A stretch of 64,000 nucleotides of DNA from Ga0077527 sp945862135 (GCA_964203275.1 CAXNMF010000005.1:1-64000); one strand, 5' to 3'; numbered from the stretch's first letter, positions 18,696 through 27,933 are shown. A program made the numbers and translations. Notes: a model not told the origin generated them from the sequence alone.

Positions 18696-21074
18696 ATGAC
18701 CGCAGCCCTGGCCCCGGCCCGCCGTGCCCGATCACGCAACCTGCTGATACTCGCAGCACTCGCAGTCGCGAGCTGCGCGACGCTCACGCAGGACATGGCG
18801 CTTAACGAACAGTTCGGTTCCGCAAACCCCAAACGGTTTGATGTGCCGATCGCGCCTGCACCCGGCCAGCCGCGCTGGGCTGACGTCAAACCCATCCTCG
18901 ACAACCGCTGCGTGGTCTGCCACGCCTGTTACGACGGCCCCTGTCAGCTCAAGCTCACTGCATGGGAAGGTGTAGCCCGGGGCTCGAATCAGCAATCCGT
19001 TTATGACGCCGCCCGTTTCAAAGAGGCGCCGATAACGCGATTGTTCAGCGACGCGCAACTGCCCTCCGAATGGCGCACCAAGGGGTTCACGCCGGTGTTG
19101 AATGAACGCCCCGCACCCGAAGCCAATCTCGCCGGCAGCGTACTATTCCGCAGCCTTGCACTGAAGCAGGCGCATCCGCTTGCGGCTGATCCGGTGCTGC
19201 CGGCGTCATACCCTCTGGGCCTGGACCGCGAAAACCAGTGCCCCTCCGTCGAGGCCTACGCGAAGTTCGAAAAAAACAATCCGCTGTGGGGCATGCCCTA
19301 TGCGCTGCCGGGGCTCGACTCGCGCGAGCAGGACGTAATCACCCGCTGGCTCGCCGCAGGCGCGCCGTACGAAGGCGCCGCGCCGCTGCCCGCTGCCGTA
19401 CAGCGCCAGGTGCAGGAATGGGAAGCGTTTTTCAACGGCGACACGCTGAAAGAACGGCTGATGAGCCGTTATCTCTACGAACACCTCTATCTCGGCCATC
19501 TGCAGTTCGACGGCGATGCTACACGCGCCAGTTTTCGCCTCGTGCGTTCCACCACGCCGCCGGGGCAGCCCGTCCGGCTCGTGGTGTCGCGCCGGCCTTA
19601 TGACGATCCCGGCGTGGCCCGCGTCTATTACCGGCTCGTGCCGGAACGTGAAACCCTCGTCGCCAAAACCTATATGCCCTATGTGTTAAGCCCTGCGCGC
19701 ATGGACAAATACCGTGGCTGGTTTCTCAAGCCGGCATTCCATGTCGGTGAACTGCCCTCATACGACATCAAGCAGGCTTCCAACCCTTTCATCACTTTCC
19801 GCGCGCTGCCCCAGGAATCGCGCTACCGCTTTCTGCTCGATGAGGCGCAGTTCTTCATCATGAACTTCATCAAGGGCCCGGTGTGCCGCGGTCAGATCGC
19901 GGTGAACGTCATCGAGGACCGCTTCTGGGTGGTGTTTGCCGACCCGCGGCTCGACGGCGCCACCGCCAGTGCTGAAACGCTCGCGCGTGAAGCCGGTGAA
20001 CTGACATTGCCCGGCGCTTATGGCAGTGAAGCCGGCATCATCAAGCCCTGGCTGACGCTGGCCGACGAAGAAAAAAAATTCCTGCGTGAAAAAAGCCGCC
20101 TGCTCGAAAAAGTGGTTGATACCGCCGGTCCTCTGACCGTGTCCGCCATCTGGGACGGCGACGGCCGCAACCCCAATGCTGCGCTGACCATTTTCCGCAG
20201 TTTCGACAATGCCAGCGTGGTGAAGGGCTTCGTTGGTGCCCCCCCGAAAACCAGCTGGGTCATGGGCTATACGCTGTTCGAGCGGCTGTATTACCTGTTG
20301 GTCACCGGTTACGACGTCTACGGCAACGCCGGCCACCAACTCAACTCGCGGTTGTACATGGACTTCATGCGCATGGAAGGCGAATTCAACTTCCTGGTAT
20401 TCCTGCCCGAGCGTTCGCGCCAGTTGATTGCCGACTACTGGTACCGCGATGCGCGTGACCAGGTGCAGGAATATCTCTATGGGCGCAATGCGGCTGTTAA
20501 CCGCGAGACCGGCATCACCTACCGCAGCACCAACGTGCAGCGCGAATTTTATGAAATGCTCAGAACGCGTCTCAATCCGGTACTCGACCGCCGTTACGAC
20601 CTCGCCACCGTGCCCGACGCCGCGCTGCGCCGTGAACTCGAAATGCTGGCCGCAGTACGCGGACGCAGCCTGCAGTGGTTGCCGGAAATGAGCCTCCTGC
20701 GCATCGACGAACCATCAGGCCAGTCGCGCTGGATCACACTGCTGCGCGACACCGCGCACGCCAACGTCAGCCACCTGCTGCGTGAGGAATCGGCGCTGCG
20801 CCCCGACGAAAACGGCCTGACGGTGGCGCCGGGTTTCATCGGCGATTACCCGAATGCGTTTTATCGCGTACAGCGCGCAGATTTGCCGGCGTTTACCGCG
20901 GCGGTCAGCAAGCTCGACTCGGAAGCGGATTACCGCGCCTTCGCTGGGCGCTTTGGCGTGCGCCGTACCAACCCCGCCTTCTGGGCGCACAGCGACGCGG
21001 CACACACGGCCTACCGGCAGAACGCGCCGGCAGAAGCGGCGCTGTTCGATTTCAACCGCCTGGAAAACCGCTGA
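18696..21074 (+). CDS. cti: Fatty acid cis/trans isomerase (lipoprotein-like, haem c)
   Basis: Cti isomerises cis double bonds of membrane phospholipid acyl chains to trans in the periplasm, a response to solvents and heat. The 792-residue product matches the family along its length, with the haem-binding C-V-V-C-H near residue 70. The N-terminus has a hydrophobic stretch ending V-A-S-C, which fits a lipobox, so this copy may be anchored as a lipoprotein. A single ATG at 18696 fits; no strong ribosome-binding site precedes it. The gene converges with the GGDEF gene at 21102. Confidence 0.92.
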   Translation: MTAALAPARRARSRNLLILAALAVASCATLTQDMALNEQFGSANPKRFDVPIAPAPGQPRWADVKPILDNRCVVCHACYDGPCQLKLTAWEGVARGSNQQSVYDAARFKEAPITRLFSDAQLPSEWRTKGFTPVLNERPAPEANLAGSVLFRSLALKQAHPLAADPVLPASYPLGLDRENQCPSVEAYAKFEKNNPLWGMPYALPGLDSREQDVITRWLAAGAPYEGAAPLPAAVQRQVQEWEAFFNGDTLKERLMSRYLYEHLYLGHLQFDGDATRASFRLVRSTTPPGQPVRLVVSRRPYDDPGVARVYYRLVPERETLVAKTYMPYVLSPARMDKYRGWFLKPAFHVGELPSYDIKQASNPFITFRALPQESRYRFLLDEAQFFIMNFIKGPVCRGQIAVNVIEDRFWVVFADPRLDGATASAETLAREAGELTLPGAYGSEAGIIKPWLTLADEEKKFLREKSRLLEKVVDTAGPLTVSAIWDGDGRNPNAALTIFRSFDNASVVKGFVGAPPKTSWVMGYTLFERLYYLLVTGYDVYGNAGHQLNSRLYMDFMRMEGEFNFLVFLPERSRQLIADYWYRDARDQVQEYLYGRNAAVNRETGITYRSTNVQREFYEMLRTRLNPVLDRRYDLATVPDAALRRELEMLAAVRGRSLQWLPEMSLLRIDEPSGQSRWITLLRDTAHANVSHLLREESALRPDENGLTVAPGFIGDYPNAFYRVQRADLPAFTAAVSKLDSEADYRAFAGRFGVRRTNPAFWAHSDAAHTAYRQNAPAEAALFDFNRLENR

Positions 21075-21101
21075 CGTCCGGCGGTGTCGCCCGCGCCGGA
21101 A

Positions 21102-22160
21102 CTAGTGTGACCGCTTGTTCTGATACATCGCCACATCCGCATCCTTCAGGATTTCATCAGGTGTGGCGTTGTTGCCTTCGTAAATCCGGATGCCGATGCT
21201 GATGCCGCCGTGGTAGCGGATACCGTCGAGGTCATATTCAACCGCGGCCGCGGCCCGGAGCTTGTCGGCAATCAGTTCGGAATGGCGGGCGGCGCTTTCA
21301 CGCGTCGGGCCCAGTGCTTCGAGCAGCACGACAAACTCGTCGCCGCCGATGCGCGCAACGGTGTCGCTGTCTCGCAATTCGCTCTGCAGCCGGCTGGAGA
21401 CTTCCTTCAGCAATTTGTCGCCGGCATCGTGGCCGTGGGTGTCATTCAGCAATTTGAATTTGTCGAGATCGAGGAACAACACCGCAAGGTAATTGTTCTG
21501 CCGCCGGCTCACACGCAGCGCGCGCTCCAGGCGGTCCAGCAACAGCCGCCGGTTCGGCAGGCCGGTGAGATAGTCATGGGTTGCGGCGTCGCGCAGCTCA
21601 TCCTCGAGGCGTTTGCGCTCGGTCAGGTCAAAAAACTGGATCAGCAGATGGCGCTGTCCCTTCAGGAACTGCGGCAGGATTCGATATTCAATCCAGATCG
21701 CCTTGCCGAAGGTGGTCAGCAGATGGCACTCCCGCTGCTCCTGGGAATGGAATTTCAGCGCAGCGAGGGCATCACCGAGCAGGGTGGTTTTTTTCCACGA
21801 CTCAATATGGTTGAAGTTCTGCGCAAGCAGTTGTTCGCGGCTGGCTCCGACCAAAGCGGCAAAGGCGTCATTGACCATCACGCACTGCCCGCTTTCATCG
21901 TACACCGCCATCGGCAGCGGCGAGTTGAGCAGGATGGTTTCATTGAAATTGAGCGCCTCGGACAGCTCGCCGGTGCGTTCGGTGACACGTTGTTCCAGTT
22001 GATCACGTTCCGCGGCGAGCTGGACGGCGCTTTCCTGCGCGGATTTCTCGGCGATTCTTCTCCGGGCAACTTCTCCAGCCAGTTTCCGGTTCCAGTATAA
22101 AAACGCCAGCAGGATGAATGTGGACGCGGCGAGGATCTGCCACACCAGCGTGTAATCCAC
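21102..22160 (-). CDS. Membrane PAS-GGDEF diguanylate cyclase (C-terminal part of a split sensor)
   Basis: The 352-residue frame starts at a GTG with no ribosome-binding site and consists of a transmembrane helix (residues 8-24), a coiled coil (25-70), a PAS domain (70-180) and a GGDEF domain with intact G-G-D-E-F and R-D-S-D I-site. It is in the same frame as the upstream solute-binding-domain gene, separated from it by one TAG codon (22164-22166) and one CAA. Periplasmic SBP_bac_3 domain, helix, PAS and GGDEF in one chain is a common architecture, so this is probably the C-terminal half of one sensor. Confidence 0.88.
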   Translation of the reverse strand: MDYTLVWQILAASTFILLAFLYWNRKLAGEVARRRIAEKSAQESAVQLAAERDQLEQRVTERTGELSEALNFNETILLNSPLPMAVYDESGQCVMVNDAFAALVGASREQLLAQNFNHIESWKKTTLLGDALAALKFHSQEQRECHLLTTFGKAIWIEYRILPQFLKGQRHLLIQFFDLTERKRLEDELRDAATHDYLTGLPNRRLLLDRLERALRVSRRQNNYLAVLFLDLDKFKLLNDTHGHDAGDKLLKEVSSRLQSELRDSDTVARIGGDEFVVLLEALGPTRESAARHSELIADKLRAAAAVEYDLDGIRYHGGISIGIRIYEGNNATPDEILKDADVAMYQNKRSH

Positions 22161-22163
22161 TTG

Positions 22164-22973
22164 CTACTTGAATTCGATGACGCCCCATTTTTCATCGATA
22201 CGGATGCGTTCTTCTACGGTCATCGTGGCCAGACCCTTGTCGATCAGCCCGGCGACCACCTGCCAGTCCTTGCGTACCGCCATGCCCTGACTGTGCGCAC
22301 CGAAGTGCGTTGGTGCCGCCACCACCAGATTGTGCAGCTGGTTCGCGCGGATGAAGTAATTTGATACCGCCAGATTGCCGATATAAGCGTCGGCCTGCCC
22401 GGTAGCCACCGCAAGCAGCGCATCAAGCGAAGACTTCACCTCAAGGACCTGCACCTCGTGATAGTCCCGGTGCAGTTTGTCAACAATCACGAAGCCTGCT
22501 TCCAACGCGACGACCTTGCCCTTCAAGGCTTCGACGCCGCTGAAGTAAGGGCTGTCACGGCGCGCGTAAATGACCCAGGGCGCCGACAGAAATTCCTTGG
22601 TAAAGGCGAAATGCTTTTCCCGCTCGGGGGTGCGGAAGGCCAGCAGCAGCGCGTCGTAACGCTTGCGCGGACCGATGACGTCATTGAAGCCCGAGTTCCA
22701 GTCATCAGTGCTCGGCACCAGTTCGATGCGCACCCCGGCGCGTGCGGCGGCGGTGGTGATGTAATCAATCGCCATGCCCGCGACTTCGGGCTTGTTGAAG
22801 TTGTAGGGCGGGTAATGGCCAACGCGGATACGAACGGTGTGTTTTTCCGCAAGCCAGAGCGTCTCTTCCGCCGTCAGTTCAACTGGGGCGGTGGCGTTTG
22901 CCGCGGAGATGCAAATCCACAGGGCGCAACTGAACAGCGCGTACACACAGCGCCGTGCTGAATGACAAGTCAT
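22164..22973 (-). CDS. SBP_bac_3 periplasmic sensor domain (N-terminal part of a split diguanylate cyclase)
   Basis: A 269-residue protein with a signal peptide (residues 1-27) and a type-3 periplasmic solute-binding fold: V-R-I-R-V-G-H-Y-P-P-Y-N-F near residue 47 and G-M-A-I-D-Y near residue 66. No amino-acid ABC transporter genes are near. The final residues E-F-K are followed by TAG, after which the same frame continues directly into the membrane helix of the PAS-GGDEF gene. It is therefore best read as the ligand-sensing half of that protein. The ligand is unknown, possibly an amino acid. Confidence 0.87.
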   Translation of the reverse strand: MTCHSARRCVYALFSCALWICISAANATAPVELTAEETLWLAEKHTVRIRVGHYPPYNFNKPEVAGMAIDYITTAAARAGVRIELVPSTDDWNSGFNDVIGPRKRYDALLLAFRTPEREKHFAFTKEFLSAPWVIYARRDSPYFSGVEALKGKVVALEAGFVIVDKLHRDYHEVQVLEVKSSLDALLAVATGQADAYIGNLAVSNYFIRANQLHNLVVAAPTHFGAHSQGMAVRKDWQVVAGLIDKGLATMTVEERIRIDEKWGVIEFK

Positions 22974-23030
22974 GCCTCCAGAATGACGGGGGCCGCCGGA
23001 ACCGACTTTGTCTCAGATCAAATGCCCGCG

Positions 23031-23060
23031 CAAAAAGCCGGCCCGTTCCGGCCGGGCCCG
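23031..23060 (-). terminator. Rho-independent terminator of the SLAC1-type gene
   Basis: On the reverse strand a GC-rich stem of about seven pairs with one bulge is followed by TTTTT. It starts some 20 bp after the stop codon of the gene ending at 23079. Confidence 0.75.
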
Positions 23061-23078
23061 CAGAGGGTTAGTCGCGGC

Positions 23079-24074
23079 TCAGGGCTCCGGCACCAACAAC
23101 GTCCCCCGCTGCAGCCCGCGCACCGTCCACAAACACAGCGCCCCGATCACCAGCGTGGCCAGCGCCAGCAGCGGCATCGCCAGCAAGGCGAAGGGCTGGC
23201 CTGTCGGGGCGAGGCGCAGCGTCAGCGCGGCAAACGCCGCCAGTGGAAAACTCAGCGCCCACCACGCCATCGAGAAGGGTTGCGCCAGCATCGGCTTCAG
23301 CACCTGCGCCGCCCACAGCAGGAAAAACAGCGCAATGCCCCAGCAGCCCTGCGCCCACGCCGGCACGGCTTCAAAGCGCAGCAGCGCGAGCCCGATCACC
23401 GCCGGCGGCGCGACAGTAATGAAGCCCGAGGGCAGCAGGCGTTCCGGCCACAGGCCGTGCACGCCGATGCGCGCGAGGATCAGCGTCAGCACAATGGGCC
23501 ACAGAAAAGCGCCGATGCCGAACTGCACCGCCGACCACTCATGCTGGCCCAGCGGCACACCGGCCAGCGGCGCCAGCACATTGCCCACCACCGGAATGAT
23601 CAGCACCGGTGTGATCCCCGGCCACTGAAACCCGCCGACATTGTTGCCGCGCCACCAGCGCGACAGCACCCACACTGTTACCGCGAACTGCAGCAGGCAG
23701 GCGAGCAGCCACAGCGTTTCCCAGAACACCGACACGCCGAACAGTGCATGGCCCAGCGTCGCCAGCAGGATCAGCGACACCGTGATCGTCGCGATGAAGG
23801 CGTGGCGCACCGGATGCAGCAGATCGGCCGTCAGCGCCTCGGGATACAACTGCCCGCGCCGCGAGAAGAGCACCAGCAGGACAAGGAAGACCAGCGCCGC
23901 AAATCCGCCGATGCCGCGCGCCACCCATTCCGCCGCAGGGCCCATTTTCGGCACGGCGGCGGCCCAGGCCAGTGCGAGTCCGGCGAGGCCCATGACCGTG
24001 GCGAACCATTGGGGGCCGAGGAGTTTTAGGGGTGGGGGTGGGGTGTTCAGTGTGGTGGCGGATTCGGCGGACAT
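23079..24074 (-). CDS. SLAC1/TehA-type anion channel
   Basis: The 331-residue product has about ten hydrophobic helices and fits the tellurite-resistance/dicarboxylate (TDT) family that includes TehA and plant SLAC1: P-Q-W-F-A-T-V-M-G near residue 22, H-P-V-R-H-A-F near residue 88, and V-V-G-N-V near residue 158. Such channels carry small anions or dicarboxylates in the inner membrane. A long open frame on the other strand across this gene is Arg/Gln-rich and is only its antisense shadow. The gene borders the AT-rich island that begins at about 24.1 kb. Confidence 0.85.
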   Translation of the reverse strand: MSAESATTLNTPPPPLKLLGPQWFATVMGLAGLALAWAAAVPKMGPAAEWVARGIGGFAALVFLVLLVLFSRRGQLYPEALTADLLHPVRHAFIATITVSLILLATLGHALFGVSVFWETLWLLACLLQFAVTVWVLSRWWRGNNVGGFQWPGITPVLIIPVVGNVLAPLAGVPLGQHEWSAVQFGIGAFLWPIVLTLILARIGVHGLWPERLLPSGFITVAPPAVIGLALLRFEAVPAWAQGCWGIALFFLLWAAQVLKPMLAQPFSMAWWALSFPLAAFAALTLRLAPTGQPFALLAMPLLALATLVIGALCLWTVRGLQRGTLLVPEP

Positions 24075-24442
24075 GTGGGGCTTCCGATAGTCAGAGGTGA
24101 TCAGCGTATTTCATGACTTGCTGATATTGAAGATAGGGCTTCCCGCTTTACGTGACAAGTAAGTGGCGCTTGCCGCAACCGACATCAGGAGTCCGCATCA
24201 TCACAAGGATGGTTGCCCTGTTAAGGCAACACTGCCTAATATGTGGGCAAATATAGGCAAAGCGGACTGCCTCCTCATTCGTGAACTCTAGGCCCAAGCG
24301 ATCTTTTCAGTCCCGAGAAAATAAAAAAATTCTGTATAGGTTGGCTCAAAATTCTTTCTAGGTTTTTCCTAACCTAATTTGACTTTTCATGTTCATTGAT
24401 TTGAGGTCGCTAAAGTGCTTTAGAGCGACCTGGCTTTAATGA
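24075..24442. other. AT-rich intergenic region at the start of the ABC-3C island
   Basis: No gene is visible in these 368 bases. Base composition drops from the host level to AT-rich part way through. Two inverted repeats stand out: TTGCC...GGCAA at 24213-24229 and TGCCTAATAT...ATATAGGCA at 24233-24259. A third, longer dyad at 24405-24430 is listed separately. The operon promoter should lie here. Confidence 0.6.
24405..24430. promoter_or_regulatory. Dyad just upstream of the ABC-3C operon
   Basis: GGTCG CTAAAG / CTTTAG-ag-CGACC forms an 11-bp inverted repeat with a two-base bulge and a two-base centre. It ends 12 bp before the first possible ATG. It could be a repressor operator or a 5' leader hairpin that limits translation. 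Confidence 0.5.
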
Positions 24443-25393
24443 ATGACATCTCTGCGGGGCAGAATCGTAATGGCGCAAACACACTTGTTAAGTGGCGAGG
24501 AGTGGCAACGGTGGGCGAATAAGTTGCTCACTCAACATTTTGGGCACACCGAATACCAGACAGTTCCTGATAATGACAGGGGTGATGCTGGCATCGAGGG
24601 ATTCACCATATCCAGTGGATGTGCATATCAAGCATATGGTTGTGAAGAGCCGTTAACTACTGGTGATCGGTATGAGGCTCAGCGCAACAAGATGACGACT
24701 GATATTTCAAAGTGTATCAACAATCAAAAAATTCTTGCACGAATTTTCGGCGGTACAAAAATTAAACGCTGGATTTTGTTCGTCCCAAAATTTGATAGTA
24801 AGTCAATTATTGAGCATGCATCTAAGAAAACTGCGGAAGTTGTAGCGGCAAATCTTCCCTATGTTGATGCGGATTTCCGAGTCATGGTATGTCAGGAAGA
24901 TGATTTTGTGGTTGCTCGCGATCAACTTCTAAGTGCAAATACAGGGACAATAGATATAACCCCTGACACTGCAACGCCTGAGCAACTTTCTGAGTGGGCT
25001 TCGGCTAATGATGGATTGGTTGCGAAATTACAAGGGAAGATATCTAGGCTCCCAACTATTAGCACTGAAAGCAAAAGAAAAGCATTTCTCGATCAAGTTC
25101 TCAAGTGGCACTTAGAGGGGCAATCGGTCCTGGATGAACTTCGTCGATACCCAACTGTATTTGAGAAGGTGATTCGTGCAAAAGCGCATCACGAGAATGC
25201 TTTAGCGATGCTTGGCGCTAGCGAAATTGTCCCTCAAAAAATTTTATCGACGGCCTTAAATGATTTGAAGCTTTCGATAAAAGCAGAGGTAAATTCATTA
25301 CATTCATTTTCAGCGGACACACTCGCGCAAGAGGCTGTTGCGGATTGGTTACTGAGATGTCCATTAGATTTTCCAGGGGGTTCTGATGGCTAA
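24443..25393 (+). CDS. ABC-3C system effector-type protein with nuclease-like N-terminus
   Basis: A 316-residue protein, first of three overlapping AT-rich genes. The N-terminal 130 residues recall restriction-endonuclease-fold effectors: L-S-G-E-E-W-Q-R-W near residue 17, then R-G-D-A-G-I-E-G-F (residues 46-54) and Y-Q-A-Y (62-65). The Lys expected in the last motif is not present, so catalysis is uncertain. The C-terminal half is helical and unassigned; in ABC-three-component systems it would be the shared domain that contacts the other two subunits. An alternative ATG at 24470 sits closer to the conserved part and has GGGG upstream. It overlaps the next gene by 8 bp. Role in phage or plasmid defence is inferred from the layout. 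Confidence 0.72.
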   Translation: MTSLRGRIVMAQTHLLSGEEWQRWANKLLTQHFGHTEYQTVPDNDRGDAGIEGFTISSGCAYQAYGCEEPLTTGDRYEAQRNKMTTDISKCINNQKILARIFGGTKIKRWILFVPKFDSKSIIEHASKKTAEVVAANLPYVDADFRVMVCQEDDFVVARDQLLSANTGTIDITPDTATPEQLSEWASANDGLVAKLQGKISRLPTISTESKRKAFLDQVLKWHLEGQSVLDELRRYPTVFEKVIRAKAHHENALAMLGASEIVPQKILSTALNDLKLSIKAEVNSLHSFSADTLAQEAVADWLLRCPLDFPGGSDG

Positions 25394-25877
25394 TAATTCG
25401 ATGGATAACCTAAATATTCCTGAATTCGAAACGGCATTTTTGTTCAGGAAGCGGCCGTTATCTCTTTCGGCAGACTTGCGTCCCACTTGGAGAGTTGGCT
25501 TGTTGGTGTTGCTATTGAGTGAGTGTTGCCGAGGCGGTAAAGCCAGCCTAGCCCGTTTGCATGTTCTTAGCTGGGGGGTTAGATCGCAGAAAAGTCGTGA
25601 AGACTTACTGGCGGCGGTAAACAGCGAGCTCCCCCCGGAAGCTTTGGTTGTCCGCTTTGATCCTTTCTTAAATAGGGCTATTGATTTTGCGATTGGCGAG
25701 AGTCTCTTATCGCGAGCTTCTGGGGGGAAGGTTGCTCTATCTGCGAAGGGAAAGGAATTGTCAGAAGAGATTTATTCGGACAAATCAATTTATATCGCTG
25801 AGCGTGAATCAATCGAAAAGATTGGCCAAAAAGTGACAGAAGGTCTTGTTGATCGTATGTTTGGATGGGAGAAGTAG
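25386..25877 (+). CDS. ABC-3C middle-component-like small protein
   Basis: A 163-residue protein lying between the effector-type and ATPase genes, overlapping the former by 8 bp and ending 2 bp before the start of the latter. It has an N-terminal F-L-F-R-K-R-P-L segment, a helical core with W-R-V-G-L-L-V-L-L-L-S-E-C-C near residue 35, and a C-terminal part that may be a winged helix (G-G-K-V-A-L-S-A-K-G near residue 118). Size, order and fold hints fit the 'middle component' of ABC-three-component systems. I cannot name the subtype. Assignment rests mostly on its neighbours. Confidence 0.68.
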   Translation: MANNSMDNLNIPEFETAFLFRKRPLSLSADLRPTWRVGLLVLLLSECCRGGKASLARLHVLSWGVRSQKSREDLLAAVNSELPPEALVVRFDPFLNRAIDFAIGESLLSRASGGKVALSAKGKELSEEIYSDKSIYIAERESIEKIGQKVTEGLVDRMFGWEK

Positions 25878-25879
25878 GC

Positions 25880-27913
25880 ATGCGATTTAGACAACTAAAA
25901 ATTCAGGTGCAGACTACGGATGGCCCTTATGGGGCGACTCTGGAGTTTCCAGATGGGCTGGTGATCGTCTGGGCAGATAACACTATGGGTAAATCTACCT
26001 GTGCGAAAGCGATTCTTGTCGCGCTCGGGATGGAGGCACTTCTTACGACGAGCCAAAACGACTTACCGTTGCCGCCCGCAGTAAAGGCGCGAATCGCATC
26101 AGGTGATAAAGAATATGAAGTTATAGAATCCGAAGTTTTTCTTGAATTGGAAAACTCGACGGGTCAAAGAATTGTTGTTCAGCGGACGATTAAAGGAGCT
26201 CGAGATAAAAATCTAATTACTGTTCACTTGGGCCCGCAGCTTACCTCGCCTGGCGGAAATTCTCAGACTCTAGACTTCTTTGTTAATCGCGCAGGTGCTG
26301 CTAGTAGGGAGGCGGGTTTTCATAACTATTTAGCAAAATTCTTGGGGTGGGATTTGCCTTTGGTGCAAACCTATGATGGCGCCGAGTATCCACTTTATTT
26401 GCAATGTATTGTTCCGTACTTTGTCGTGGAACAAACGCGAGGGTGGTCAACTGTCCTTCCACCTCTTCCAGGGCATTTTCGAATTAGAGACGCGCATAAG
26501 CGCTCCGTAGAGTTTCTCCTTCGAATGGATGCTCATTCAATTGCGCTTAAGCGGCAAGAACTAAAGTTGGTTCAATCCAAAATTGAGTTGGATTGGGGGA
26601 GGCAGGTAATTCGTTTGGAGGACTTGGCTGAGAACGTTGCTGGTCAAGTGCATGCTTCACCTAAAACGCCGGTGGCAGTTTGGCCGCCCGCTATACCGCC
26701 CTCATTGGTGGTTTCGACAGAAGGCAACTGGATAAATATAAAAGAGAGGATCTCCTTAAGAAGGACGTCGTTGGAGAGGCTGATTGGTCAGGAAATTCCT
26801 CGAGTTAATGAGATTACTCAATCAGCTCAAAATGAACTCGAGGCTGAAGAGGGGCGGGTCCGTGAACAGGAAACATTGCTTTCGCGCTTGCTGAATCTTC
26901 ATGAGGAGGAGTGTGATGAATCCAAAAGAGTTGAAGATCGACTGCGCGCAATTGATGAGGACATACTAAGAAATAAAGATGTTAGGACCCTTAGGAATCT
27001 TGGCGCTCGTCAATCCTCTGTTTTAGATAAGGGATCTTGTCCGGTGTGTCATCAGTCCGTTAGAGACTCGTTGATGCCATTAGACTCTAATCAAGCAGTA
27101 ATGACTCTTGATGAAAGCATTGAGTTTTTGGTGGAGCAGCGGAGAATTTATGAGGTGGTTTACACCAATTCGAAAAGGGCGGTGGAGGCTCGCGGGCTGC
27201 AGATACGCGGGCTAAGAGAATCATTGTCGAATTTGAGAGAAAGGGTCCGTTCGCTTCGGAGAACATTGGTCTCGGATGGCAGATTGCCTTCGATGGCCGC
27301 GATACAGTCGAGGGTTGTTCTTGAGGCCGAAATAAAAAATGATGAGGAAGTGGTGCAGAAGTTCGAGAAAATACTTGGTCCATTTTCTGAGCTTTCTGAT
27401 AGATGGCGGCTCATTAAGGAAGAAATTTCTAGGCTGCCAAAAGAAGACATGACTGCCTCTGACAAGGAGAAAATATCTGCTTGGACTAAAATTCTTAGGT
27501 CCGAGCTACAGCAGTTTGGCTTCCTAAGTGTGCCACCGGATAGCGTTTCTATATCGAATGATCTTTATCGCCCTGAGCACGAGGGTTACGATGTGGTCAC
27601 CAGTCTCCAGACTAGCATTTCTGCAAGTGATCTTATTCGAACAATTTGGTCTTATTTGTTTGGTCTTTTAGAGTTGTCGCGCGAGATAAAAACAAATCAT
27701 CCTGGTTGTATTATTTTTGATGAGCCTCGCCAGCAAAGTACCAAAGACATGAGTTTTTCAGAGTTGTTAAAAAGAACATCAACCGCGGGGCAATATGGGC
27801 AGCAAGTTATCTTCTTTACAAGTGAAAATTTCGAGAGGTTGGGAAAGCATCTTAAAGGGGTGCCGCACACCATGAAGAAATTTGAAGGTCGAGTATTGAA
27901 GCGGATCTCATAA
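25880..27913 (+). CDS. Rad50/SMC-like ABC ATPase of an ABC-3C system
   Basis: A 677-residue ATPase of the SMC/Rad50 type. The N-terminus has W-A-D-N-T-M-G-K-S-T as Walker A (first Gly of the consensus replaced by Ala). A long coiled coil spans about residues 215-500, broken near residue 390 by C-P-V-C, which looks like a zinc hook. Walker B is C-I-I-F-D-E-P near residue 620, followed by a switch-like F-F-T-S-E. I chose the ATG at 25880, two bases after the previous stop with GGGAG eight bases upstream; the frame is open from 25865. The protein would sense or handle DNA for the linked effector. Confidence 0.8.
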   Translation: MRFRQLKIQVQTTDGPYGATLEFPDGLVIVWADNTMGKSTCAKAILVALGMEALLTTSQNDLPLPPAVKARIASGDKEYEVIESEVFLELENSTGQRIVVQRTIKGARDKNLITVHLGPQLTSPGGNSQTLDFFVNRAGAASREAGFHNYLAKFLGWDLPLVQTYDGAEYPLYLQCIVPYFVVEQTRGWSTVLPPLPGHFRIRDAHKRSVEFLLRMDAHSIALKRQELKLVQSKIELDWGRQVIRLEDLAENVAGQVHASPKTPVAVWPPAIPPSLVVSTEGNWINIKERISLRRTSLERLIGQEIPRVNEITQSAQNELEAEEGRVREQETLLSRLLNLHEEECDESKRVEDRLRAIDEDILRNKDVRTLRNLGARQSSVLDKGSCPVCHQSVRDSLMPLDSNQAVMTLDESIEFLVEQRRIYEVVYTNSKRAVEARGLQIRGLRESLSNLRERVRSLRRTLVSDGRLPSMAAIQSRVVLEAEIKNDEEVVQKFEKILGPFSELSDRWRLIKEEISRLPKEDMTASDKEKISAWTKILRSELQQFGFLSVPPDSVSISNDLYRPEHEGYDVVTSLQTSISASDLIRTIWSYLFGLLELSREIKTNHPGCIIFDEPRQQSTKDMSFSELLKRTSTAGQYGQQVIFFTSENFERLGKHLKGVPHTMKKFEGRVLKRIS

Positions 27914-27933
27914 ATTTTTGTGCGTGGGGAAAA

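Noticed and set aside
22962..24029. 355-codon Gln/Arg-rich frame on the + strand
   Set aside because: Low-complexity shadow of the SLAC1-type membrane gene on the other strand.
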